Origin: an uncultured bacterium
GTDB lineage: Bacteria > Actinomycetota > Thermoleophilia > Solirubrobacterales > 70-9
Length of the DNA stretch: 49,290 nt
Assembly (NCBI GenBank): GCA_903901855.1
Contig: CAIUSP010000105.1
Location: 1 to 49,290 of the forward strand
Reading direction: 5' to 3'
Below the pieces are notes generated by a model, which was not told the DNA's origin, made no database searches, and worked only from the letters and a program-made list of their open reading frames with translations. Positions 23,808 to 30,851 of the stretch are shown here, piece after piece (within the stretch, counting starts at the first letter, position 1; the number at the start of each line of letters is the position of its first letter). A program made the translations under genes and the position numbers.

Positions 23808-24541
23808 GCGAGCCCGGAGATCTCCAGACGGAGAAGCGCGACGACCAGGGCGATCCCCAGCGCTCAGGCATCAAGCCACCTGCAGTCTGGTCGGTTCTCG
23901 TGGGGATCATCTTCTGCGCGGTGATCGTGGTCGCGGTAGTCAATTCCGTTTCCGGAAGCGACGGGGGAGTGCTGGGCAGCGGAGAGGATGCAGGTCTCGT
24001 ATTGCCTGACTTCGCGGTTGCCGATGCCCGTGGGGAGCTGATCGGTGACGCGAATATCGACCAGACTGACTGCGCCTCGAGCCAGCGCCCTTGCCCCGCC
24101 GACTCCCGTCGTACCCCGGCCTGCGAGGTATCGGTCGACGGCGCGATCAGATCGTGTGATGTCTTCCGGCTACCCGCAGTGGTTTCCTTCTGGTTCACCC
24201 GAGGCGGCGAATGCGAGGATCAGCAGGACGTCTTCGAGACCGCCTACCGCCGCTTCTCCGGCAGGGCGAACTTCCTGGCAATCGATGTCCGTGATGACCG
24301 CGCCACGGTCCGGGAGTTGATCCGCGACCGGGGCTGGACGCACCCCGTCGGGTTGGACCCCGATGGCGCGCTGTCCAATCTGCTTCGGGTCGGGGGATGC
24401 CCGACGGTTCTCTTCGTCGAACCGGGCGGCCGTCTCTACGAGGTCGCGCTCGGCAACCAGACCCCTTCCAGCCTGGCTTCGCGAGTCGAGGATCTCATCC
24501 GAGCTTCGGCTGGCCCAGAGGCAAGCGGAGGAGGGCGATGA
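23804..24541 (+). CDS. membrane-anchored thioredoxin-like protein with a broken CXXC
   Basis: A 245-residue protein with one membrane helix (about 28-48) and an outside thioredoxin-fold domain from about 120. The strand-turn V-V-S-F-W-F-T-R-G-G-E-C aligns with TlpA-type F-W-x-x-W-C-x-x-C. The first Cys is Gly134 and only Cys137 remains. The cis-Pro loop reads G-G-C-P-T-V-L-F-V, placing Cys199 next to the cis-Pro. Four to five extra cysteines lie in an insert before the domain (about 90-118). A standard disulfide-exchange mechanism is therefore unlikely, and a scaffold or one-Cys role is more probable. ATG overlaps the MMPL stop (ATGA), so it is coupled to the lipid exporter. Confidence 0.75.
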   Translation: MSEPGDLQTEKRDDQGDPQRSGIKPPAVWSVLVGIIFCAVIVVAVVNSVSGSDGGVLGSGEDAGLVLPDFAVADARGELIGDANIDQTDCASSQRPCPADSRRTPACEVSVDGAIRSCDVFRLPAVVSFWFTRGGECEDQQDVFETAYRRFSGRANFLAIDVRDDRATVRELIRDRGWTHPVGLDPDGALSNLLRVGGCPTVLFVEPGGRLYEVALGNQTPSSLASRVEDLIRASAGPEASGGGR

Positions 24542-24595
24542 AGGTGACATTCCCTACCCGCATTACGATGCATCGCGTGTCCCGAGGCAGGTCAG

Positions 24596-25006
24596 ATGCC
24601 CCGCAGTAGGTCCCGTCGCCCTCGCAGGGAGGATCGACCACCCGCTCCGTGGGGCACCTTCCCCTTGACCGAGGTAGTCGTATTCGTCGGGTTGGTGCTC
24701 TTGTTGGCGGGGTTCTTCGTGGCGCCACCGCGCGGCCCGATCATGATCGGCGCCGGGTTGGTCCTCTCTTCGGTCGCGGGCCTGGAGCTCGCCCTGCGTG
24801 AGCATCTGGCCGGCTATCGATCACACACCCTGATCCTCGCCGGCATGGGAGGGGTGATAACCCTGGCCGTGGGTTGGACGCTCCTGGCCTCGGTAATCGC
24901 GCCCGCGCTTCGGATAGTCCTCGCAGCGGTCGTCTTCGGGGTCGGAGCCTGGTACTTCTCCGGCTTGTTCGCGCGCCGATCGGGTGGCGCGCGGTTCAAG
25001 CTCTAG
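24596..25006 (+). CDS. small multi-pass membrane protein, unknown function
   Basis: A 136-residue protein with a basic N-terminus (PRSRSRRPRRED) and four predicted membrane helices at about residues 26-44, 48-66, 79-101 and 104-124. It ends in R-R-S-G-G-A-R-F-K-L. I do not recognise a family. The ATG at 24596 has GAGGCAGG shortly before it. The 54-bp gap after the thioredoxin-like gene could also hold a 23-codon reading frame at 24538, which I do not credit. It is the last gene of the lipid-transport run and may belong to it. Confidence 0.65.
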   Translation: MPRSRSRRPRREDRPPAPWGTFPLTEVVVFVGLVLLLAGFFVAPPRGPIMIGAGLVLSSVAGLELALREHLAGYRSHTLILAGMGGVITLAVGWTLLASVIAPALRIVLAAVVFGVGAWYFSGLFARRSGGARFKL

Positions 25007-25016
25007 TCGGCGCCCC

Positions 25017-25415
25017 TCAGGCGCTTGGTGCGTTAAGAGCTGCCGTGAGAAGCGAGAGCTGACGCTCGGTCAGGGTGCCGATGCGCTTGTTCTCGGTCAG
25101 GTCGAGGCGCGAGAGGAGCTTCCGCGAACGCGTCCTGCCCCAACGCCGCTGACTGGCCAGCAACTCTGAGACCGTCATTCCCTCTGCCTCGGCTGGGTAG
25201 TCGTTGAGAACCTCTGCGACGGTCAACTCGCCTGCAGCGATTCGACGCTTCAGCGACGCCCTGGCCAGCCGTACCTCGTTTGCCTTGGCCAGCGCCCTCA
25301 TGTGTTGAGAGTCAGAGTTGTTGCGACCTCTGCTTCCGTTCGCCTTGGCCTTTCGCTGCTTCGTCTTACTGGTCTTGCGGGTCTTGGCCTTGGTTGCGGT
25401 TGCGGCGGTCGTCAT
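25017..25415 (-). CDS. actinobacterial integration host factor (mIHF) with a lysine-rich N-terminal tail
   Basis: A 132-residue nucleoid protein. From about residue 45 it matches mIHF: A-N-E-V-R-L-A-R-A-S-L-K-R-R-I-A-A-G-E-L then T-V-A-E-V-L, M-T-V-S-E-L-L, and the helix-two-turn-helix region G-R-T-R-S-R-K-L-L-S-R-L-D-L. R-I-G-T-L-T-E-R-Q follows. mIHF is an essential DNA-bending protein in mycobacteria and Streptomyces. Residues 1-36 are an extra tail rich in Thr, Ala, Lys and Arg, absent from the roughly 105-residue mycobacterial form and likely to add DNA contacts. A strong AGGAGGAAGAG site precedes the ATG, which fits high expression. It is transcribed convergently with the membrane protein gene. 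Confidence 0.9.
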   Translation of the reverse strand: MTTAATATKAKTRKTSKTKQRKAKANGSRGRNNSDSQHMRALAKANEVRLARASLKRRIAAGELTVAEVLNDYPAEAEGMTVSELLASQRRWGRTRSRKLLSRLDLTENKRIGTLTERQLSLLTAALNAPSA

Positions 25416-25633
25416 CTCTTCCTCCTGTCGAGGGTCTTGGGGTCGGCTTCAAATGTGGCTCGCGCTTCCCTATTCGACCTTGGCCGGGTCGCGTCGGTTG
25501 GGGGTCGGGCTGGAGCCCTTCCCGCTTGCCTTCTCTCCTCGAAGGCGCGCGGCTGCGGAAACATATCGCGCCAGCGGCCCGAGTTGGAGGCGGTCGAAAC
25601 GAGTCGCCCGCTAAGAGCAACTTTTTCGGATTC

Positions 25634-26899
25634 TCAGACTCTGGGTAGGTCGGGGAAGTCGGCGATTACCCGCTCGACCGTCTCGAGAGCGCGGTCGAGA
25701 TGCTCGGTCTCGTGGGTTGCCATGAGGCTGGTACGCAGCAGCGCTCCGCCAGGAGGAACCGCCGGGTGTATCGCCACGTTGGTGTAGACGCCGGCATCGA
25801 ACAGGGCCTTCCACAGCAGGACCGCCTGCCAGTCCTCGCCCACGACCACCGGCACGACCGGTGTGGTGGCCTCGCTGCCGTCGGGGAGAGTTCCAGGCTC
25901 AACCACCTGGAGGCCGAGGTTCCGGAACCCGCTGCGCAGATATGAGGCGTTGGAGAGCAGCTTCTCGAACAGAGCCGGTCCTTCGTCCCGGATTATCCGC
26001 AGAGCTGCGAGAGCTGCTCCTGTCGCGGCGGGGACGGCCGAAGCGCTGAAGATGAACGAGCGCGAGGAGATCCGCATGTACTCGATCACCTCGGCGGATC
26101 CGGCGATGAATCCGCCGCAGGAGGCGAGGCTCTTGGAGAAGGTCCCCATCCGGAGATCGACGCTGTCTTCCATTCCGAACATCTCGCAGGCCCCTGCCCC
26201 GCGGGCTCCCAGGACTCCCACCCCATGAGCCTCGTCGACCATCAGGCGGACTCCGAACCGGCTACACAAGTCGACTATTCCAGGCAGGTCACAGACGTCG
26301 CCCTCCATCGAGAAGACTCCGTCGACCACCACCAAGACCCCACCTCCGTCCTCGACCGCCCGCTCGAGCATCCGCTCGAGCTTGTCCATCCGGTTGTGGC
26401 GGAATGGCCTGAGTTTCGCTCCCGAGAGCTTGCACCCGTCCAGGATCGATGCATGGTTGGCCGAATCGCAGATCACGGTGTCGCCCGGCTCGAGGATCGC
26501 GCTGATGGCTCCGAGGTTGGACTGGTAGCCGGTGCTGAAGACGATCGCGTCCTCGGTCTGCATCCACTCGGCGAGTTCGCGTTCGAGGTCGAGGTGCTGG
26601 GGTGTGGTTCCGTTCAGCAGCCTCGACCCGGTAACGCCGGTTCCGTACTGCTCGAGAGCGTCACGCGCAGCCTGCTTGACCCTGGAGTCCGCGGTCAGCC
26701 CGAGATAGTTGTTCGAGCCGAGCATGATGGTCTCGCGACCCTCCATCTCCACGACCGGCCCTGCTTCCGACTCGAGCAGTCGGAAGTACGGCAGCAGGTC
26801 ATGCTGCTTGGCGGCTTCTAGTTGCTCGGCGCGTTCATGCCCACGTACCTTTTCGAATACGTCTACGGGCGGTGTCTGGGTTTGAGTCGTGTTTGCCAT
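25634..26899 (-). CDS. alpha-oxoamine synthase, serine-palmitoyltransferase-like (PLP)
   Basis: A 421-residue fold-type I PLP enzyme of the group BioF/KBL/SPT/HemA. Motifs in order are G-S-N-N-Y-L-G-L, Y-G-T-G-V-T-G-S-R-L-L-N-G-T, F-S-T-G-Y-Q-S-N-L-G, N-H-A-S-I-L-D-G, R-P-F-R-H-N, D-E-A-H-G-V-G-V, and G-T-F-S-K-S-L-A-S-C-G-G with the PLP lysine at about 256. The T-G-S-R-x-L-N-G-T and F-S-T-G-Y-Q motifs are closer to bacterial serine palmitoyltransferases than to KBL or BioF. That distinction is by eye. Such enzymes join an amino acid to an acyl-CoA or acyl-ACP with loss of CO2. The ATG at 26899 follows a TACACT box by 8 nt. It diverges from a GNAT-like gene across only 25 bp. Confidence 0.88.
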   Translation of the reverse strand: MANTTQTQTPPVDVFEKVRGHERAEQLEAAKQHDLLPYFRLLESEAGPVVEMEGRETIMLGSNNYLGLTADSRVKQAARDALEQYGTGVTGSRLLNGTTPQHLDLERELAEWMQTEDAIVFSTGYQSNLGAISAILEPGDTVICDSANHASILDGCKLSGAKLRPFRHNRMDKLERMLERAVEDGGGVLVVVDGVFSMEGDVCDLPGIVDLCSRFGVRLMVDEAHGVGVLGARGAGACEMFGMEDSVDLRMGTFSKSLASCGGFIAGSAEVIEYMRISSRSFIFSASAVPAATGAALAALRIIRDEGPALFEKLLSNASYLRSGFRNLGLQVVEPGTLPDGSEATTPVVPVVVGEDWQAVLLWKALFDAGVYTNVAIHPAVPPGGALLRTSLMATHETEHLDRALETVERVIADFPDLPRV

Positions 26900-26907
26900 C
26901 CGTGAGA

Positions 26908-26917
26908 AGTGTAGGTT
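26908..26917. promoter_or_regulatory. overlapping divergent -10 boxes of the oxoamine-synthase/GNAT pair
   Basis: AGTGTAGGTT holds TACACT on the minus strand (26913-26908), 8 nt before the ATG at 26899. It also holds TAGGTT on the plus strand (26912-26917), 7 nt before the GTG at 26925. The two boxes share two base pairs. Both messages would be leaderless or nearly so. Confidence 0.5.
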
Positions 26918-26924
26918 GACAAGG

Positions 26925-28070
26925 GTGGCGGATCCCTCGCAACTGCAGATTGTGCACGTTTCCGGCCGAAGGGATCTGGTCCGCTTCATCAAGCTCCCAT
27001 ACCGCCTGCACCGTGGCACGCCCTGGGTTCCGCCGTTGCTGATGGAGAGGCGTGAATTCCTCGATCGGGACAGGAACCCCTACTTCCAGCATGCGGAGGC
27101 CGAGTATCTCCTCGCACTGCGCGAGGGCGAGGTCGTAGGCCGGATAACCGTCCAGATCGACCATCGCTGGGACGAGTACCAGGGAGGCTCGGACGCCCAG
27201 TTCGGCTTCATCGACGCCGTCGACGATCCCGAGGTCTTCCAGGCACTGTTCAGCGCCGCCGAGGAGTGGGCTCGCTCGAAGGGGCGGAAGCGGATGATCG
27301 GGCCGATGGACTTCACCACCAACGACGAGTGCGGGCTCCTGATCGACGGTTACGACCTTCACCCGATGATCCTCGAGCCATGGCATCCGCCGTACTACCG
27401 CGACAGGATCGAGGCCCTCGGCTACGACAAGGCCATGGACCTCCAGATGTGGGACCTGCAGGTCGGGACACTCGCCGAGGGAGAGATGTTCACCCCGATG
27501 ATCCACGCTGCTGCCGAGGAGATGGAGAAGCACCGCGTGACGGTGCGGAACATGCGTCGCCGCGAGCTCGACAAGGAGATAGCCCGATTCATGGAGGTCT
27601 ACAACGCCGCCTGGGGTCGCAACTGGGGCTTCGTCCCGGTGACCGATGCCGAGGCCGAGTTCCAGGCCAAGAACCTGAAGCAAGTGTTGAGCGAGGACTG
27701 GGCGATGATCGCGGAACGCGATGGAGAGATCCTCGGGGCGGCGCTCACCCTGCCCGACATCAACCAGGTCCTGAAGAAGCTGAATGGCCGGCTTCTACCC
27801 TTCGGCTGGCTCAAGTTCCTGCTCGGCAGGAGGAAGATCGATCAGGTGAGGGTGTTCGCGCTGGGTGTCAAGCCCGAGTATCAGCACCTGGGGATAGCGG
27901 CGGCCTTCTACATCCGTCATCTCGAGACGGCAAAGAGCACGGGCGTAGGAGGCGGCGATCAGGGCTGGATCCTCGAGACCAACAAACCGATGAACAAGGC
28001 CATGGAGGGGATGGGGGGCAGCGTGGTCAAGCGCTACCGGCTGTTCGAGAAGGACCTCGATCCGGCATGA
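26925..28070 (+). CDS. GNAT-fold acyltransferase-like protein (YghO/bacterial ceramide-synthase-like family)
   Basis: A 381-residue protein with two GNAT-like halves. The N-terminal part reads FIKLPYRLHRGTPWVPPLL, then N-P-Y-F-Q-H-A-E, V-V-G-R-I-T and G-P-M-D-F-T-T-N-D-E-C-G-L-L. E-P-W-H-P-P-Y-Y-R and the second half with F-A-L-G-V-K-P-E-Y-Q-H-L-G follow, an acetyl-CoA-type binding strand. Proteins of this layout include proteobacterial genes linked to sphingolipid synthesis, where a GNAT enzyme N-acylates the sphingoid base. That link is from memory. The divergent serine-palmitoyltransferase-like neighbour makes the idea attractive. Start at GTG 26925 is chosen from the TAGGTT box; an earlier GTG at 26889 is possible but would overlap the neighbour's start. 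The AlkA-like gene overlaps its stop. Confidence 0.72.
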   Translation: MADPSQLQIVHVSGRRDLVRFIKLPYRLHRGTPWVPPLLMERREFLDRDRNPYFQHAEAEYLLALREGEVVGRITVQIDHRWDEYQGGSDAQFGFIDAVDDPEVFQALFSAAEEWARSKGRKRMIGPMDFTTNDECGLLIDGYDLHPMILEPWHPPYYRDRIEALGYDKAMDLQMWDLQVGTLAEGEMFTPMIHAAAEEMEKHRVTVRNMRRRELDKEIARFMEVYNAAWGRNWGFVPVTDAEAEFQAKNLKQVLSEDWAMIAERDGEILGAALTLPDINQVLKKLNGRLLPFGWLKFLLGRRKIDQVRVFALGVKPEYQHLGIAAAFYIRHLETAKSTGVGGGDQGWILETNKPMNKAMEGMGGSVVKRYRLFEKDLDPA

Positions 28071-29056
28071 GCGATTCCGGTTGGACAACCGAGTTGCCGC
28101 TGGAGTCCTTCGCCAATCCGCCCTCACCGGTCCAACTCCCCGAGCGTTCCGCGGCTGACGGGATACTCTCCTGCGACGGTCGTCGGGTCAGGAGGTTCCT
28201 CCACGTCGACGGCGCTCCGGTCATGGTTACGGCCTGCCCCGCCCGGTCGGGTGACGGCGGCGCGATCAGGTTCACGGCGGAGGCCCTGGACCCCGACTCG
28301 GTCGACTACCGAGACGGCGACGGTCGTTCGAGTGGACGGCGGTGTGCGTCGGCAGGCGACCTTGCCACCGCGATCGGTCGGGTCCGCTTCTCGCTGGGAG
28401 TGGACGAAGATCTGACCGAGTTCTTCTCGACGAATCGAGACGACCGGCTGCTCGGTCCGGTGATCTCCCGCAGGCCGTGGGCGCGACCTCCAAGACGCCC
28501 CTGGCCATGGGAGTCCCTCGCTTGGGCGATCGTAGGGCAGGGGCTGGAGCCAGCCGAGGCAGCACGGATACAGCGCCGCGTCGTCCACCGTTGGGCCCCT
28601 CGCGTGCTTCCGGCAGGTTCCTCCGAGCCTCTCTTCGACTTCCCCTCATCGGAGACGATCGCCGATGCGGCCCCCGCGGAACTGGTCAGCAAAGGCTTGA
28701 CGGAGGCACGCGCGATCGCGCTGGCCCGCTCGGCTCGTGAGATCGTCTCCGGACGGGTGGATCTCGACCGGCCTGAGACGCTCGACCGGTTGCTGCTGAT
28801 CCGTGAGGTCGATGCAGCGACCATGGACTCGGTCGCGGCTGGGGGCAGGGGGGATATCGATGCGCTACCCGTTTCCGATCCGACCCTGGCGAAACTGGTG
28901 GGGCGCATCACCGGTCTCGGCCGTCGGGCCGACGCAGGCGAAGTGGAAGGACTCCTCGCCCCGTATGCACCATGGAGAGGTCTGGCAGCCGCATTCATCC
29001 TCGCCGGCTACTCGAAGGCCGTGGTCGAGGGCCCGCCGCTCAGAGCCGTCGCCTAG
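28067..29056 (+). CDS. AlkA-like DNA-3-methyladenine glycosylase with a degenerate helix-hairpin-helix
   Basis: A 329-residue protein. The N-terminal third is a beta domain (F-L-H-V-D-G-A-P-V-M-V). The HhH-GPD core begins at W-P-W-E-S-L-A-W-A-I-V-G-Q near residue 146, as in AlkA. The region that should hold the hairpin (usually P-G-V-G-P-W-T-A) reads L-L-L-I-R-E-V-D-A-A-T-M at 243-253, so both hairpin glycines are gone. The Asp expected to drive base excision is present at about 271 (L-P-V-S-D-P-T-L). DNA binding may be altered, and glycosylase activity should not be assumed. ATG overlaps the upstream TGA (ATGA), and its stop overlaps the stop of the convergent thiY. Confidence 0.75.
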   Translation: MSDSGWTTELPLESFANPPSPVQLPERSAADGILSCDGRRVRRFLHVDGAPVMVTACPARSGDGGAIRFTAEALDPDSVDYRDGDGRSSGRRCASAGDLATAIGRVRFSLGVDEDLTEFFSTNRDDRLLGPVISRRPWARPPRRPWPWESLAWAIVGQGLEPAEAARIQRRVVHRWAPRVLPAGSSEPLFDFPSSETIADAAPAELVSKGLTEARAIALARSAREIVSGRVDLDRPETLDRLLLIREVDAATMDSVAAGGRGDIDALPVSDPTLAKLVGRITGLGRRADAGEVEGLLAPYAPWRGLAAAFILAGYSKAVVEGPPLRAVA

Positions 29057-30069
29057 CGCGGTTCAGGCGCAGGAGGCAGGAATTCGCTCGTGATCGACTC
29101 CTCCACCGACGGGAGGTCGTCGATCAGTCCCTGCGCCTTCATCCAGGCCGCGAAGTTCGCCCACTCGTTCGGATTCATCCAGCCGAATGGAGCGTTCTCG
29201 GGAGCCTCGAGGAGGGGCAGCGTCGCCTCTACCTCCGCAGCGGTGAGGGACGGATCGAGTCCGTCACCGGCGGCGAGAATCGATCTGATTGCGAGATCCG
29301 GATTGTCGATCGCGAGTTCCGTTCCCTTCGCCAGGGCCGAGATGAAGAGAGCCAGCTCATCGGGGCGCTCTTCGATCGTCTCGTCCGAGGCAACCAGCAC
29401 CAGCTCGTCGTAGGTCGGGACCCCGACCCGGTCTACGGGAAGGACGGTCGGGTCGTCACCCCGCTCGGTCAGCTGCACTCCCTCGATGTTGCGGAACCCA
29501 CCGAGGATCGCATCGGCCTCACCACCGAGCAGTGCCGGCAGGAGTCCGTAGCCGACGTTCACCCTGTCGACCGATGCCGCAGGTACACCCGCAGCATCGA
29601 GGATCGTGTCCAGATAGTCATCTTGGTACGGGATGCCGGCGGTCGCCACGGTCTTGCCCGAGAGATCTACAGGGTCGACGATCCCGCTTTCCGGCAGCCA
29701 GATCAGGGAGGTCAGCGGCTCGTCCACGATCGCCGCTACAGCCTTCACCGGCAGGCCCTCTGAGCGCGCGGTCAGGACCTCGGGTTCGTAGGAGATGGCT
29801 AGATCGGCACGTCCCGCTGCCACCTGCTTGAGGGGCGCCGATGGATCCGAGGGGACTCGCAGATCCACCTCCAGTCCGGCCTCTTCGAAGTAGCCCCGCC
29901 GTTCCGCCACCACCAGGCCTGCGTGGTCCGGGTTGACGTAGAAGTCGAGCATCACGCTCAACGGAGCGCCTCGACCGCTGCCCGTCCTCTCCTCCTTCTC
30001 GCTGCAGGCTCCGAGCGCAGCGGCAGCCATACACAGGGAAACGGCCAGCAGTGCCCGAACCACACTCAT
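29053..30069 (-). CDS. thiY: thiamine-precursor ABC transporter, substrate-binding lipoprotein (NMT1/THI5-like)
   Basis: A 338-residue exported protein. The signal peptide ends in a lipobox, A-A-A-L-G-A-C-S, with Cys21. The mature domain is NMT1/THI5-like: M-L-D-F-Y-V-N-P-D-H-A-G-L, G-Y-F-E-E-A-G-L-E-V, V-A-A-G-R-A-D-L-A-I-S-Y-E, V-L-T-A-R-S-E-G-L-P-V. Relatives bind pyrimidine precursors of thiamine such as HMP or formylaminopyrimidine. The operon is headed by a TPP riboswitch, which strongly supports that role. GGAGGCGGGCGG precedes the ATG, which overlaps the permease stop (ATGA). A longer open frame upstream runs through the permease gene and is rejected. Confidence 0.9.
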   Translation of the reverse strand: MSVVRALLAVSLCMAAAALGACSEKEERTGSGRGAPLSVMLDFYVNPDHAGLVVAERRGYFEEAGLEVDLRVPSDPSAPLKQVAAGRADLAISYEPEVLTARSEGLPVKAVAAIVDEPLTSLIWLPESGIVDPVDLSGKTVATAGIPYQDDYLDTILDAAGVPAASVDRVNVGYGLLPALLGGEADAILGGFRNIEGVQLTERGDDPTVLPVDRVGVPTYDELVLVASDETIEERPDELALFISALAKGTELAIDNPDLAIRSILAAGDGLDPSLTAAEVEATLPLLEAPENAPFGWMNPNEWANFAAWMKAQGLIDDLPSVEESITSEFLPPAPEPR

Positions 30070-30851
30070 CCGCCCGCCTCCCCCCGTTGCCAGAAGACCA
30101 CCCTCCGCTCGATCGCCCCGACCGCCCAGAAGAGCACGATCGCGATTGCAGAAAGGACCACGATGGCAGCGAACATCCTGGCGGTGAGGAGCTGAGCCGA
30201 GGAGATCTGGATCAGATAACCCAGCCCCGCGTCCGAGCCCGACCACTCTGCGAACACGGCGCCGATCACCGAGACCGCCGCTGCGATCTTTGCTCCGCTG
30301 AAGAACGCCGGCAGGGCCGTAGGTACCTCTACCCAGGTCAATACCTGACCCCTGCTCGCACCGAGAGAGCGCACCAGACGGATCTGATCGGGGTCGGAGC
30401 GCCTCAACCCGTCCATGCAGTTGACGGTGATGGGGAAGAAGCAGACCAGCGCGATGATCGCGAGCTTCGGACCCAGACCGAAGCCGAACCAGACCACCAG
30501 GATCGGCGCGATGGCGATGATGGGAATCGTCTGCGATCCCACCAGCAGCGGATAGACGGCTCTCCTCGCCGCTTCGGAGCGGTGGATCAGGAGTGCCAGC
30601 GCCACACCGGCGATCACGGCGACGATGAACCCCGCGACCACTTCGACGATCGTCGTCACCGCCGCCGATCCGAGCAGAGAGCGATCCTGCCAGAGCGAGT
30701 CCGCTATCTCGCTCGGCGCAGGAACCAGGAAGGATTCGATCGAGAGGGCATCGGCTATCAGTCCCCAACTCGAAGCGAGCTGCCAGATCACCAACAGCCC
30801 GAGGCCGACACAGACCGGAGCGAGCCAGCGGGATCTCCGCTCTCGACTCAC
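30066..30851 (-). CDS. thiX: thiamine-precursor ABC transporter, permease
   Basis: A 261-residue permease of the SsuC/TauC/ThiX type, with six membrane helices. The EAA loop is L-V-R-S-L-G-A-S-R-G-Q-V-L-T-W-V-E-V-P-T-A-L-P, the coupling motif that docks on the ATPase. The start is the GTG overlapping the ATPase TGA (GTGA). The open frame continues 40 codons further but only inside the ATPase gene. It passes the ligand handed over by the NMT1-like lipoprotein. Its place in the middle of a three-gene run with 4-base overlaps at both ends supports strict co-translation. Confidence 0.9.
   Translation of the reverse strand: MSRERRSRWLAPVCVGLGLLVIWQLASSWGLIADALSIESFLVPAPSEIADSLWQDRSLLGSAAVTTIVEVVAGFIVAVIAGVALALLIHRSEAARRAVYPLLVGSQTIPIIAIAPILVVWFGFGLGPKLAIIALVCFFPITVNCMDGLRRSDPDQIRLVRSLGASRGQVLTWVEVPTALPAFFSGAKIAAAVSVIGAVFAEWSGSDAGLGYLIQISSAQLLTARMFAAIVVLSAIAIVLFWAVGAIERRVVFWQRGEAGG

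Noticed and set aside
24538-24609. A 23-codon frame starting in ATGA overlap with the thioredoxin-like gene
   Set aside because: It overlaps the start of the next gene and has no recognisable feature. It could serve translational coupling, but I cannot support it as a gene.
27266-28066. The upstream part of a frame running from 27266 into the AlkA-like gene
   Set aside because: It overlaps the GNAT-like gene in another frame. The ATG at 28067 (ATGA overlap) is the natural start.
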